64,000 nt of DNA, from contig CM119270.1 of assembly GCA_051294375.1 (NCBI GenBank), positions 5,850,027 through 5,914,026 on the forward strand, read 5' to 3'. A program made the position numbers and the translations under genes. Below are positions 1 through 11,831 of this stretch, one piece after another. Every line of letters begins with the position of its first letter. Position 1 is the first letter of the stretch. Source of the stretch: Paraspadella gotoi (taxonomy: Eukaryota; Chaetognatha). The notes beneath the pieces were generated by a model. That model saw nothing but the letters and a program-made list of their open reading frames with translations, ran no database searches and was not told the DNA's origin.

Positions 1-232
1 TTAATTACTAACGATGTCCAAATTAATTAATTACTAAAATATATTAATTACTAACGATCCCTTGCCTCGCGTAAAAAAAATCATGTTCAAATTAATTAAT
101 TACTAAAATTAATTAATTACTAACGATTTCTTGTCTCACATAAAAAATTAATTTCCAAATTAATTAATTACTAAAAATTAATTAATTACTAACGATCCTT
201 TGCCTCACATAAATCCGTGTCCAAATTAATGA
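1..232. repeat. AT-rich minisatellite, about 65-bp unit
   Basis: Roughly 3.5 imperfect tandem copies of a unit built from 'aattaattactaacgat' followed by 'ccttgcctcacataaa'-like sequence. The array runs off the left edge of the window, so its true length is unknown. Copies differ by small indels. Confidence 0.8.
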
Positions 233-327
233 TTAAACGATGCCATTTGAGATCCCTTGACGCCGTCTTCGTCAGTTTATCTTAGGACTGACCTACATCC
301 GATTTGGGGAAAGAGGTCGACAACGTT

Positions 328-462
328 AAGGGCCTCGCGGTGGCCCAGGCGTAAGATTCCCCGGGGTTACCGATTAGGTCCTGGGTTCGATCCCCGCCGT
401 TTTTCTTGGTTCCCCCCAGAAAGGGAGGCCTTTCCTTTCCCTCTGTACAACAACAACAACAA
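328..462 (+). mobile_element. tRNA-derived SINE
   Basis: The element has an internal RNA polymerase III promoter. An A-box-like 'tggcccaggcg' lies at 341-351 and an exact B-box 'ggttcgatccc' at 384-394. A tRNA-unrelated body follows, ending in a (CAA)n tail at about 446-462. This head, body and short-repeat-tail layout is that of a tRNA-derived SINE. A functional tRNA is excluded because the acceptor stem does not close. The exact 5' end is inferred. Confidence 0.75.
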
Positions 463-2502
463 CTGTTGACCGCTTGGTTGGTTTTCATTAGATTGCAGAT
501 TCGTCAGATGCCAGACAATGGTTTTTCATTAAGGGATTTTTTATCAATATAATTGTTATCCAATTTACAGTGGATCGAGGTCAGAATATTTTCGACCATA
601 GATAGCCAGCTTGGACAAATCTGCATCATGGCCTCATTGGCCTCGTTCCAAATTGACCCTTTTGGACTCCGGTCGCAGCGGCCAAGTTATTTTCGCGCCT
701 CGGCCATTGGCGTTTCCGGTAGCGCCTCTTAACAGATGTCATCGTTGGGTCTTGGGACGCCGAACGCAAGACTCTATGAATAACTTTTTAGTCGGTCTGT
801 CTATTGTTTATTTATCTTTATCCTAAAAAAAAATATTAAATCTTTATATATGCGTTTTATTTCGAATTCAACAAGGTTGATTAGGTATATACTGGAGCAT
901 CAAAACAAAGCTAAGTCTAAAGACAAAACAAAGTTAAAGATTGCGTGAAAACTACCACTATAGACAAAAAAAGGTTCAAATTATTGATTAAAATATTTTA
1001 ATCATTAAAGAATGCGAGTATTCTTTTAAGAACTAAATTTTTCGAACTATAGATCTTAGAAATAAAGTTCTTTTTACGCTGGTTAAACATGGTAATAATA
1101 TCACAGTAACCAAATGTAACAGTTATATTGGTTGTACCAATTTCATATAAAAGTTTATCATTAGTATATACTTTTCAAAAATATATTTTAAGAAATGTAT
1201 TCATTAAAAATATCTTATATATGATTAGTTCAACAATCATCCTAAAAATAAAATAACAGTAATGGCAGCGCAACTATATGTACTTGCTGTTCCTTGTTTT
1301 CTCTCCAAAACGAGTCTATTTTCGAAAAGGACGTTTTAATCAAGACTTGCCTTTTTCTCTCTCTAACGTCGACTCGCTTCATTTTTTTGGTTTCGTTTGT
1401 GTCAACTCAAAATGTCAATTTTTTTGGCCTGTTTGTCTGTCCGTCCGTCTGACAATCCAATCCACTTACGTTTATAAAGCGCTGAACTCATGAACTACCG
1501 AATCCATTTAGCCTTTATTTTCCATTTTTTCAAACATGTCCGCTGCGAGACTTTTAACTCTTTTTCTATGTCATAGACTATGAGCGTCGTCTCATTTCTT
1601 TTGACTCCTTAATCTTTTTCTTTCGTTTTGATTCCTTCCTTATCTTTTTCTATTTTCTATTCTATTTTCTGAATCTGAATTTTTTTTCACTTTTATTTTT
1701 TTTTATTCTCTTCAACTGTTTTATTTTTGCTAAATACTTTGAAATTATAACGTTTTCTATATTATTAAGCATTATTCACTTTTTATATCTTGCTTATTTT
1801 TGTTTTCTCATTATTATTACCATTAAGTAAATTTATTCACATTTTCGTGACATCCTCGATTTTTAAAAATACGTTTTTTTCAGAGGTAATTAAAACGTTT
1901 TTCACAAACTTTTGAATTGATTATTTACATTTATACCAATTCCTACCATTGTTTCAACAAGTTTTCTTTAATTTTCGTCCCTTTTTGTTTTTTTAATCCA
2001 CGAATTTCTTTCTTTTTTTTTCTTTTCTTTCGCCCCATTTTTCCTTATTACTTTTCCTTTGTCTTCGTCTCGTCTCGTTAAATTGATTTCGAAAAAAATT
2101 TTCATTTCTTGATGTTTTTCTTTTTAAAATTATTTTTCGAAAATTCTTTTGTCTTAAAAAATATAAAGATTAACGTTTTTCTTCTCTGACGCTGAGATTA
2201 AGAATCGTGCGCTTAATTTTATCCTTTCATCTGGAAGTTAATTAGTAGACATCAATTTATACAAAATACTCATTAAATTTAAAATATTATCAAAACAAGA
2301 CACTAAGAAAGCAATCAGTGACCAGTCAGCGAGCCCTTTTGTCGTACGATTCCCAACTGCGACTCAATGTGACTGATAAATTGTAGCTCTGTATGTTTGT
2401 ACAAATGTAACAGATAAATTTTTAGCCGAGTGATGATGATGTCTCTTTGAAATGGCAGGAGTGCCAACTTGGTCGGGTATTAAATCTTTTGGCGAAAGAG
2501 AG
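463..2502. other. AT-rich non-coding stretch
   Basis: No convincing exon or structured RNA is seen. It contains T-rich runs (1500-2160) and a short match at about 1125-1150 to the end of the interspersed repeat found at 29.1, 51.2 and 59.8 kb ('ttggttgtaccaatttcat'). Confidence 0.6.
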
Positions 2503-2527
2503 NNNNNNNNNNNNNNNNNNNNNNNNN
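2503..2527. other. Assembly gap (25 N)
   Basis: A run of 25 N directly before a GA microsatellite. The short fixed size suggests an unsized scaffold gap. Confidence 0.95.
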
Positions 2528-2570
<43 letters not shown>

Positions 2571-2604
2571 AGGAGGAGAGAGAGAGAGAGAGAGAGAGAG
2601 AAGT
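2528..2604. repeat. (GA)n microsatellite
   Basis: Near-pure GA dinucleotide tract abutting the gap. It is one of more than 25 CT/GA tracts in the window. Other long ones lie at about 7510-7548, 15500-15660, 16225-16310, 19020-19050, 19520-19627, 22722-22796, 23130-23245, 24357-24410, 26150-26227, 27343-27395, 27925-27990, 40545-40624, 40850-40933, 44545-44617, 49466-49545, 50459-50500 and 50867-50918. Confidence 0.9.
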
Positions 2605-2839
2605 TATGTCACGATAAAATTATAACGGTCATTTTACCCGCGCTTTCGTATTCTTGTTTTAATCATTTTTTATTTAGAAATTTAGCTTAATATTTTTTCT
2701 CCATTTTTATTAAAAATGATTATGGATAAATACTGTTGGAAATATGATATCGCAATTTAATTAGAAAAAAAACGTTTCGCCTTTCTCAGTTTCCTTCGCT
2801 CGTATGCATCAGTCGATAAATTGGATTTGTCTTTTTCTG

Positions 2840-3360
2840 TGCTCTATCCTCTCTCTCTCTCTTCTTCTCGTCTCTCATCTCCTCTCGTCCGTCCGTCTCC
2901 TCTCTCTGTTTCTCTCTCTTGCGACTCCTCTCTCTTCTCCTCTCTCTGTCTTTCTCTACTGAACTCTTTCTGCACTTTGAGAAAAAAGCATCTTCCTTAT
3001 CGAGATTAGGCCTCAGGCTCCCTGGGGTTGGTGATGTGACGCGGGTTTCAGTTTGACTTTCGGAAGCAAGGTGAAGTCAGATTACAACTGCTCTATCTGC
3101 TCTTCTCTCCTCTCTCTCTCTCTCCCGATCTCTCTCTCTCTCTCTCTCGTCGCTTCGTTTTCCTTTCTGCACCATCTCTTTTATTTCTCCGATTCTTCTG
3201 TCTACGTCTCGCAGGTCGCTACAGACTCACGACTGATAACTCTATACCTTCACTCTCACTCTCTCTCTCATCCTCTCTCTCCTCTCTCTCTCTCTCTCGT
3301 CTCTCTCTCTCTCTCTCTCTCTCTGCTCTCCATCTCTCTGCTCCACCCTCTCCTTTCTCA
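2840..3360 (+). repeat. CT-rich low-complexity tract
   Basis: Interrupted CTCTCT runs with occasional unique bases. Serine/leucine-rich open frames across it are composition artefacts. No exon is supported. Confidence 0.8.
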
Positions 3361-3420
3361 TTGCACGAAGCACCAAGACCGGCTCTGGATGGAACCAAAG
3401 TCAGTCTCCCGTTCCATCGA

Positions 3421-3459
3421 TTTATCGGCGCATCGCTCGACGACGATCCTCTCTCGCGC

Positions 3460-3491
<32 letters not shown>

Positions 3492-3960
3492 TGACGATGA
3501 AGACGAAGACAATGATTTTGAAAAGAATATTGACGACGACGACAAATACGATGAGGCAAACGACGAATACAGTACGATGACATCTAACAACAAGATTGAA
3601 AAAGACTTCAACAAAAACCCCAACTCTAAGGTAAGACATGATGATAAAAATGTCGATGACTGTCAAAAGAATGTAGAAGACGACGACTAAGACAAAGATA
3701 AGGACGATGAGGAAAACGAAGAATACAATGAAATACAATGTATAATTGTATATACAATGAATACAGTGTAAAAACTTCGGCAAAGACCTGAACGTCGAAG
3801 TCTCAGACGCGAATTAACGACGATGACGACGACAACGACGATGACGATGACAAATATGTCGCCGAGAACAATGACGAACACAGTGATAGCGACGACGTNN
3901 NNNNNNNNNNNNNNNNNNNNNNNTGACGTCAGAACACATGTAGAGATAAAAACCACGAAC
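3421..3960 (+). repeat. GAC/GAT triplet-rich region with Asp-rich open frame
   Basis: Runs of GAC and GAT triplets dominate 3460-3560 and 3820-3898. Read on the plus strand they give poly-Asp with scattered Glu, Asn and Lys, open until a TAA at about 3690. A second open Asp-rich stretch runs into a gap. No ATG begins the frame. The unique upstream part could be a real exon of an acidic protein, but a trinucleotide expansion in non-coding DNA explains it equally well. No domain is recognised. Confidence 0.5.
3899..3923. other. Assembly gap (25 N)
   Basis: Twenty-five N interrupting the GAC/GAT triplet region. Confidence 0.95.
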
Positions 3961-4149
3961 ATAACCGCACTGACGAGAAGAGAACAATTGGATGGAAGAA
4001 CGACGAGAGCAAGAAGAAGATTACGGACTCGAGAAAAAAGGAATAGATCGTGAATACATCGATAATGAGAATTACTATTAGTCTAGATAGTGATATAACC
4101 TGTACGACACTGTTCGAATGTACGAAGCGCGATTGACCGGCCGATGAGT

Positions 4150-6312
4150 GGTAGATATTGAACTTTCTCCACCCAAATATCGGAATTTTATAGAGCTTTA
4201 CTAAAGTATTGTAATAAGTTTTTCGCGGATGAGAGTGGAAAGCAGTTAAAGAGAGGAAATTAGAGAAAGGAACTAGACGACGGAGAGGAGATGACGAAAC
4301 AGGAGAGACAGGGAGAGACGAGAGGAGAGCGGAGAGTGAGAGATGTAGAGAGATAGTTAAGAGTTTGTGTGAGGACTAGTCGAAGAGGAAGACTGAATGT
4401 GGAGAATGAGATTGTTATCAGATGTTACCGCGGCGCTTTATGTTTAGAGTTTTGCGCATGAGGTTCATACGAACTAATGTGTGCAAGGATTTCTGTGCTG
4501 AACAACCCATCCGACGTGCATGACTGACAAGACGCACAGAACAAACAAACAAGAGAAATACATACAGACAGAACAGAATCAGAAGCGGATGGACAAAAAT
4601 AACCGACTCGAGCGAGAGCGATAAGCGAACGAGACAGCAGAGCCCAAAGGAAGTAATCTCGAACTTAGGACGAGCGACACGAATTGCGGGACGTCAGTGT
4701 CTTCTGCTCATTTTCTCAAGTGAAATAGTGAAAACCTGATCGCCGTCTAATTTAGTCGACATTATGATTCGCGCGTGACGTTTTACTTTTCGACATTTAA
4801 ATTACGCATCTGGACTTAAAGCCCAGTCAATACATAACATCTGCAACGGTTTCTTCCCTTAAGACTTGAATTCCACTACTTATAATTTTATCAATTTATG
4901 TAAGTACATAAAGTCCTGAGATCTTAAATTCTCGGGATTCTCATTTCGATTTTTTTTTTCATCTTTATTATTTATTTTTTTAAAACAATTTTTAACTTAA
5001 TATTTTGAGTTTTTGGCGGAAATAAAAAAAGAAAGACAATGATTGAACATTTTATTTTCTTCTTCCGTTCGAGAATACATGGAATACATTTGATCGCTCT
5101 CCTTAAATTTAGCTCCTCTACCTGTTTCATTGCTCCTCCATTCTCTCCATCCATTATTTCCTTCTTTCTCTTATTATTCCTATAATTATTTTGTCCTCCT
5201 GAAAGGTCCTCTCTGTGAAGAGAACAATGGATGGAGAAACCAAGAAAATTACGGACTCAAAAAAGGAGTCGTAAACCTCGAATGGAATCATTGGAAAAGA
5301 TGAAAACGACGACGTCGATGACGAAGATGACGACGATGATGAATATTGAATTTCTCACCAAAATATCGGAATTTTATAGAGCTTTACTAAAGTAGTAAAT
5401 AATTTTTTCGGAGAGAGTGAAAGAGAGTGAAAGNNNNNNNNNNNNNNNNNNNNNNNNNNNNNNNNNNNNNNNNNNNNNNNNNNNNNNNNNNNNNNNNNNN
5501 NNNNNNNNNNNNNNNNNNNNNNNNNNNNNNNNNNNNNNNNNNNNNNNNNNNNNNNNNNNNNNNNNNNNNNNNNNNNNNNNNNNNNNNNNNNNNNNNNNNN
5601 NNNNNNNNNNNNNNNNNNNNNNNNNNNNNNNNNNNNNNNNNNNNNGAGAGAGATATCCGCTGTTACCGAGGCTTTTAGGTTTTCGAGGTTAATCGCCTTT
5701 TCAGGGATTTCTGTAGCTGAACAACAACGACGACGACGACGACGACGACGATAACGACGACGACGATAACGACGACAGGCCAAGGATAAGATGATGCGAG
5801 AGAAAAAATGGGAACTACGTCATTGTATTCTCATTTTCAAGTGAAATAGAGAAATTGTTATTTGGAGGAATTATGATTCGCGCGTGACGTTTTACTTTGT
5901 CGACATTAAATTTCGTCATCTGGACTTAAGCCCAGGTCAATACATAACATCTGCAACGCGTTTCTTCCCTTAAGACTTGAATTCCACTACTTATTAATTA
6001 TTATGAATTTATGTAGTACATAAGTCTCTGAGATTCTTAAAATCTCGGGATTCTCATTTCGATATTTTTTTAATCTTTATTTATTTATTTTTTTAAAAAC
6101 AATTTTAACTTAATATTTTGAGTTTTGGCGAAAATAAAAAAAGAAAAGACGATGATTGAACAATTTTATTTTCTTCTCCGTTCGAGAATACATGGAATAC
6201 ATTGATTCCGCGCTCCTTAAAATTAGCTCCTCTACCTGTTTCATTGCTCTTCCATTCTCCTCCAATCATTATTTCCTTCTTTCTCTTAATTATTCCTAAT
6301 AATTATTTCCTA
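4150..6312. repeat. Direct duplication of about 1.1 kb (4150-5215 and 5340-6312)
   Basis: The block around 'atatcggaattttatagagc' (about 4178 and 5366) recurs. So does the later block with 'gcgcgtgacgttttactt' (about 4771 and 5880) and the downstream 'gagaatacatggaatac' segment (about 5071 and 6183). The copies differ mainly by single-base insertions and deletions. A 212-N gap (5434-5645) sits inside the second copy. No gene is seen in either copy. This could be a true tandem duplication or two haplotypes placed in series. Confidence 0.75.
5434..5645. other. Assembly gap (212 N)
   Basis: Unknown sequence inside the second copy of the duplicated block. The flanks are GA-rich. Confidence 0.95.
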
Positions 6313-6333
6313 AAGGCTTTAGGACCTCAAGAC

Positions 6334-6415
6334 GTATAGTCTAGTCTAGTCTAGTCTAGTCTAGTCTAGTCTAGTCTAGTCTAGTCTAGTCTAGTCTAGT
6401 CTAGTCTAGTCTAGG
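6334..6415. repeat. (CTAGT)n pentanucleotide satellite
   Basis: About 15 near-perfect copies of CTAGT. Weaker 'ctagtcctct' echoes continue at 6434-6460 and 6876-6910, so the array has a decayed periphery. Confidence 0.9.
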
Positions 6416-6419
6416 CCTT

Positions 6420-7060
6420 TAGTCATTTCGTTCTCTAGTCCTCTAATTTTCTAGTCCTCTCGTTCGGACCTCTTGTGTGAAATATTCTTTGATTTGACGC
6501 CCGCAAATCTTGGGCTCAAAGCGTTATCCGTCCCGTGTAAGTTTGACGAGGGCAGAAGAGGAATTAAACGCGAGTTAAGAAATTATTGAACACTTTATTA
6601 TGACGTTAAAATGCCGATTATATACCGGGTGTAACGATTCCAAAAAAGTCACGAAACGAACTAAATTATTCTCCCGAGTCTCACCAAAATTATGACTCAG
6701 AGAGAGACAAAAGACAATGAAACGTATTGGCCGGACTTGTAAGGACAAAGAAAAGGACGGTCAGAAAATAAGTATTTGAAAACACGATTTGAACTAAAAA
6801 GAATTGGGGGAGAGAGACAGAAAAAGGCTCAAGCGAGGCATAATATTTAACACTTTGACTACTCTTGACCTCTTGTCCTCTAGTCCTCTAGTCCTCTAGA
6901 CCTCTCAACCTCTTGTAATCAAATCCTCAAGTTCCAATAGTAATTCCAGACATTCAAAACTGCGGCACCAACAACGCACTCCTCGCCCCCCCTCCTCCTC
7001 CCCCCCTTCCGCCCACTCAAACGCATCTGGATTTGGTTGACGCAAGTCGTTCCCTGAGAA
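6420..7060. other. Non-coding stretch
   Basis: Apart from decayed CTAGT-like motifs and a C-rich run (6986-7012), nothing recognisable is seen. Confidence 0.5.
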
Positions 7061-7460
7061 ATGAATAGTCGTCGTCGTCGTCGTCGTTGTCATAGTTGTC
7101 GTCGTCGTACTCGTCGCCATCCTGTGAAAAACGAGCGTGGTTGTTTCGATCGACGCAAAGTCCCAGTTTATCGTCGTCGTCGTTGTCGTCGGCGTCGAAA
7201 AAATGACATCGACTATCAGAGTCTCCCTTCTTGTACTCGTTGTGGTCGATGTCATCCTTATGATTATCGTCATCGTCTTAAAATTAGTCGTAATCACTTG
7301 ACAAGCAAAAATTCCTTTTTTTTCTCCTCATGTCTTTTTCTAACGGAAGATGGCGTCGTCGTCTCCGTAGTCGTCGTGGTCGTCTTCTTCTTCTTCTTCT
7401 TTTACAACGTGTTGACGTCAAAGTCACGGTTTTTGTTGTTGTTGTTGTTATTGTTGTCGA
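7061..7460. repeat. GTC/GTT triplet-rich region
   Basis: Clusters of GTC/GTT triplets (7066-7110, 7170-7196, 7353-7400, 7434-7460). They give Arg/Val-rich frames on one strand and Thr/Asp-rich frames on the other. Several frames are open only because of the repeat, so coding is not supported. Confidence 0.65.
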
Positions 7461-7509
7461 TTTCAACGCCTTCTGAGGTTCCGCCATTTTTCACGAGAAC
7501 AAAGAATAT

Positions 7510-7551
<42 letters not shown>

Positions 7552-7802
7552 TGGCAATATTTTAGACTTTATAGTTGTCGTTGGCACTATTTCCCGAAAG
7601 CGCCCAATTCAAATATATAACCAAATCCATAACCCCCTACCTAATAGGTAAAGTTTAAACATTTAATTCTAAATTTCAGCTTTAAAGTATTAAAGTACAT
7701 TATGACTAACTGAATAAATGATTGACAGAATGAAAGAATTTTCGCAAATTATCTGTTCGTCTCACTGATGAGGCGTAATTGATCTCCGTTTGGGAATTCG
7801 AC

Positions 7803-8414
7803 NNNNNNNNNNNNNNNNNNNNNNNNNNNNNNNNNNNNNNNNNNNNNNNNNNNNNNNNNNNNNNNNNNNNNNNNNNNNNNNNNNNNNNNNNNNNNNNNNN
7901 NNNNNNNNNNNNNNNNNNNNNNNNNNNNNNNNNNNNNNNNNNNNNNNNNNNNNNNNNNNNNNNNNNNNNNNNNNNNNNNNNNNNNNNNNNNNNNNNNNNN
8001 NNNNNNNNNNNNNNNNNNNNNNNNNNNNNNNNNNNNNNNNNNNNNNNNNNNNNNNNNNNNNNNNNNNNNNNNNNNNNNNNNNNNNNNNNNNNNNNNNNNN
8101 NNNNNNNNNNNNNNNNNNNNNNNNNNNNNNNNNNNNNNNNNNNNNNNNNNNNNNNNNNNNNNNNNNNNNNNNNNNNNNNNNNNNNNNNNNNNNNNNNNNN
8201 NNNNNNNNNNNNNNNNNNNNNNNNNNNNNNNNNNNNNNNNNNNNNNNNNNNNNNNNNNNNNNNNNNNNNNNNNNNNNNNNNNNNNNNNNNNNNNNNNNNN
8301 NNNNNNNNNNNNNNNNNNNNNNNNNNNNNNNNNNNNNNNNNNNNNNNNNNNNNNNNNNNNNNNNNNNNNNNNNNNNNNNNNNNNNNNNNNNNNNNNNNNN
8401 NNNNNNNNNNNNNN
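7803..8414. other. Assembly gap (612 N)
   Basis: Unknown sequence. The right flank (8415-8580) is GC-richer, with open frames on both strands, and may be the edge of an exon lost in the gap. Confidence 0.95.
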
Positions 8415-9005
8415 GTCGACGATGTGGTTGTGCCGTTGTCGTTGCGTTGTTGTCGTTGGTTTCCCATCGCCGCGACAGGTTGTCGGATCAGTCGAGGCGA
8501 AGGGAGCAGGTGCCAGGGGGGGCGCGGGCTTTTCCCATCTGTCGCATCGGGTGCATGTGCCTCGTTCGGCTCTGTGACTAGCAAAAAGATGAAGATAATG
8601 AAAGTTAAGATGATGTCGATACATCTTGCCCAAAAACTTAACTTAAAAATTAAACGACCATTTTCAATAAACGAAAGTTTGTGTTTTTTCGAATTTATGA
8701 ACCTTAGTAAGTCTTCGCTTACAACAGATTAGCACGTAGTCCGACGTGATGCCCTTCACGAGTCTGTAAAGGGAAATGGCATCTCACAAACAACGCCCAC
8801 CGGTTTCTCTTCTTAACAAACTAACTTGAGAAAATAAAAACGTCTTGAACATGAAAACTAATCCAAGTCTCTCCCACTTAAGAGATTCCTTTCTCGCCGA
8901 AACCCAGATTCTTAACTGCGCCCAAGTCAGTCGTGAACTTTGACCCACTCCTCACCTTCTTATGCTTGACCCTCTCGTAGGCGTTGCCGTAAATAAAACT
9001 ACCTC
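8415..9005. other. Unassigned stretch between gaps
   Basis: The first 165 bases are GC-rich and open in more than one frame, but no domain or clear splice pair is visible. The remainder is AT-rich and featureless. Confidence 0.4.
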
Positions 9006-9195
9006 NNNNNNNNNNNNNNNNNNNNNNNNNNNNNNNNNNNNNNNNNNNNNNNNNNNNNNNNNNNNNNNNNNNNNNNNNNNNNNNNNNNNNNNNNNNNNNN
9101 NNNNNNNNNNNNNNNNNNNNNNNNNNNNNNNNNNNNNNNNNNNNNNNNNNNNNNNNNNNNNNNNNNNNNNNNNNNNNNNNNNNNNNNNNNNNNNN
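9006..9195. other. Assembly gap (190 N)
   Basis: Unknown sequence, with TC-rich right flank. Confidence 0.95.
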
Positions 9196-9474
9196 TCTCG
9201 CTCTGTTCGTTCCTTTCTTCTAAAACACTCAACGCGTAATAAGTTTGAGAGAGACATTATAATAATTGTTGTTAACTAAAAAAACAAAAACAAAAAACTA
9301 ATCAAATGGTGTCCCATGTTATCCGTCATAAAACCGATTCATAACAATAGAGAAATCCTTCCACACTCCATCTGCCCTTTCCATTTAGACCCCTGGAAAA
9401 GGACCAACTAATTTAGAGAATCCATGTTGTTTCTCTCCAAATAATTGACAAGTTCTCCATTGGAACCTCCCGCC

Positions 9475-9666
9475 NNNNNNNNNNNNNNNNNNNNNNNNNN
9501 NNNNNNNNNNNNNNNNNNNNNNNNNNNNNNNNNNNNNNNNNNNNNNNNNNNNNNNNNNNNNNNNNNNNNNNNNNNNNNNNNNNNNNNNNNNNNNNNNNNN
9601 NNNNNNNNNNNNNNNNNNNNNNNNNNNNNNNNNNNNNNNNNNNNNNNNNNNNNNNNNNNNNNNNNN
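9475..9666. other. Assembly gap (192 N)
   Basis: Unknown sequence immediately before the first copy of the 9.67-11.37 kb duplication. Confidence 0.95.
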
Positions 9667-10268
9667 TGAGACTCATCCAAAAAATCACGCGTTTTTTAGG
9701 CTCAATGCCTTTCTCATCCTGACTCAATATCAGTGTACAAAGATATGCATCGCCCTTCCTTTCAATTTGGTTATTATCCCGGCCAGTATCTTTGTTACTT
9801 TGACTTCTCTGTGAAACTCACGGCTCAAATCAGTTGCGTTTATAGAAGCAAAGTGGAAACAATACGAGCCCGGGAAAACTCAATTTCTACGAGCTTTAAC
9901 AAGTGTTTTTCGCGTTTAATAATGTACAAATATAGTCTATAAACTAATAATTATTCGTTTTACTTCGTTAATCTCACGTTGAAATATTCGAACGGAGGAC
10001 TCTTCAAACGTTAGAATTTACGGGCGTGAAGATAAAAGAAACTTCACAATCAGACTAAAGTCACTTGAATTGTTTCGCGAGAAAAAAAACAGTTAAAAAA
10101 CCAACGACACGTACAACCACATCAATAAAAACAATAGGAACTAAAACGACAACAAAGAACGACAACATCACCCCAGCTCTGCCATCTACTCTCTCAGTCC
10201 TACAAGAGCAGACGCGCAATATCGAAGGGGGGAAAAAACAGGAGCAGAACGAAATTAATCAATCGATT

Positions 10269-10299
<31 letters not shown>

Positions 10300-10450
10300 T
10301 CTATGGCGCGTTAGTGTCACTTTCTTTCGTCCTTTGATTAAGAGTGCAATTTAGTTACTTTTTACGAAGGTTTTATTTGTCCTTTTTTGTATTTTTTTTC
10401 CTCAGTTTATATGCTTAATTTCTCACTTAAGATGGAATGTTGTAGTTTGT

Positions 10451-10460
10451 NNNNNNNNNN
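10451..10460. other. Assembly gap (10 N)
   Basis: Exactly ten N at the junction of the two duplicate copies. Confidence 0.95.
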
Positions 10461-10674
10461 GTTTTTTAGGCTCAATACCTTTCTCATCCTGAGTGTATAT
10501 CAGTGTACAAAGATATGCCTCGCCCTTCCTTTCAATTTGGTTATTATCCCGGCCAGTATCTTTGTTACTTTGACTTCTCTGTGAAACTTACGGCTCTAAT
10601 CAGTCGCGTTTATAGAAGCAAAGTGTAAACAATGCGAGCCCGGGAAAACTCAATTTCTACGAGCTTTAACAAGT

Positions 10675-10922
10675 NNNNNNNNNNNNNNNNNNNNNNNNNN
10701 NNNNNNNNNNNNNNNNNNNNNNNNNNNNNNNNNNNNNNNNNNNNNNNNNNNNNNNNNNNNNNNNNNNNNNNNNNNNNNNNNNNNNNNNNNNNNNNNNNNN
10801 NNNNNNNNNNNNNNNNNNNNNNNNNNNNNNNNNNNNNNNNNNNNNNNNNNNNNNNNNNNNNNNNNNNNNNNNNNNNNNNNNNNNNNNNNNNNNNNNNNNN
10901 NNNNNNNNNNNNNNNNNNNNNN
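10675..10922. other. Assembly gap (248 N)
   Basis: Gap inside the second copy. The first copy has the corresponding sequence at about 9900-10020, only about 110 bases, so the gap size is unreliable or the alleles differ in length. Confidence 0.95.
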
Positions 10923-11367
10923 TTACGGGCGTGAAGATAAAAGAAACTTCACAATCAGACTAGTCACTTGAATTGTTTCGCGAAATAAAAAACAGTTAAA
11001 AAACCAACGACACGTACAACCACATCAATAAAAACAATAGGAACTAAAACAACAGGAACAACGACAACCAGAACGACAACATCACCCCAACTCTGCCATC
11101 TACCCTCTCAGTCCTACAAGAGCAGACGCGCAATATCGAAGGGGAAAAAACAGGAGCAGAACGAAATTAATCAATCGATTCTCTCTCTCTCTCTCTCTCT
11201 CACAAAATCTATGGCGCGTTAGTGTCACTTTCTTTCGTCCTTTGATTAAGAGTGCAATTTAGTTACTTTTTACGAAGCTTTTATTTGTCCTTTTTTTTGT
11301 AATTTTTTTCCTCAGTTTATATGCTAAATTTCTCACTTAAGATTGAATGTTGTAGTTTGTCTGCATC

Positions 11368-11586
11368 NNNNNNNNNNNNNNNNNNNNNNNNNNNNNNNNN
11401 NNNNNNNNNNNNNNNNNNNNNNNNNNNNNNNNNNNNNNNNNNNNNNNNNNNNNNNNNNNNNNNNNNNNNNNNNNNNNNNNNNNNNNNNNNNNNNNNNNNN
11501 NNNNNNNNNNNNNNNNNNNNNNNNNNNNNNNNNNNNNNNNNNNNNNNNNNNNNNNNNNNNNNNNNNNNNNNNNNNNNNNNNNNNNN
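11368..11586. other. Assembly gap (219 N)
   Basis: Followed directly by a CT microsatellite (11587-11618). Confidence 0.95.
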
Positions 11587-11620
<34 letters not shown>

Positions 11621-11831
11621 ATCTTCTCCATTTTTCTTTCCTTGTAATCGTAGTAGAAGCCGCAGAAAAGAGAGAAAAAATCAATAGAGACAGATATTTT
11701 TAGGGAAAGATCAGTGAAGTGAAGAAAAGGAAGAAAGGAAAAAAAATGTAGAAAAGACAATAAAACTAAAAAGAAAGACGAAAAAAAAAGAAATTTTTCA
11801 ATTTTGATAGCCGATCTACCAAATATTTTTT

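Larger units (their letters stand above)
9667..11367. repeat. Direct duplication in series (9683-10450 and 10461-11367), probable assembly artefact
   Basis: The segment beginning 'gttttttaggctcaat' at 9690 recurs at 10461, directly after an exactly 10-N gap. Both copies run through the same landmarks: 'cccggccagtatctttg', 'gagcccgggaaaactc', 'ttacgggcgtgaagat' and the CT/CA microsatellite before 'atctatggcgcgtt'. Both end at 'tgttgtagtttgt' next to a gap. SNPs and small indels separate them. Copies bounded by gaps on both sides fit two allelic contigs placed in tandem. No gene is recognised. Confidence 0.85.

Noticed and set aside
328-462. Functional tRNA gene
   Set aside because: Boxes A and B are present, but the acceptor stem does not pair and a SINE body with a (CAA)n tail follows.
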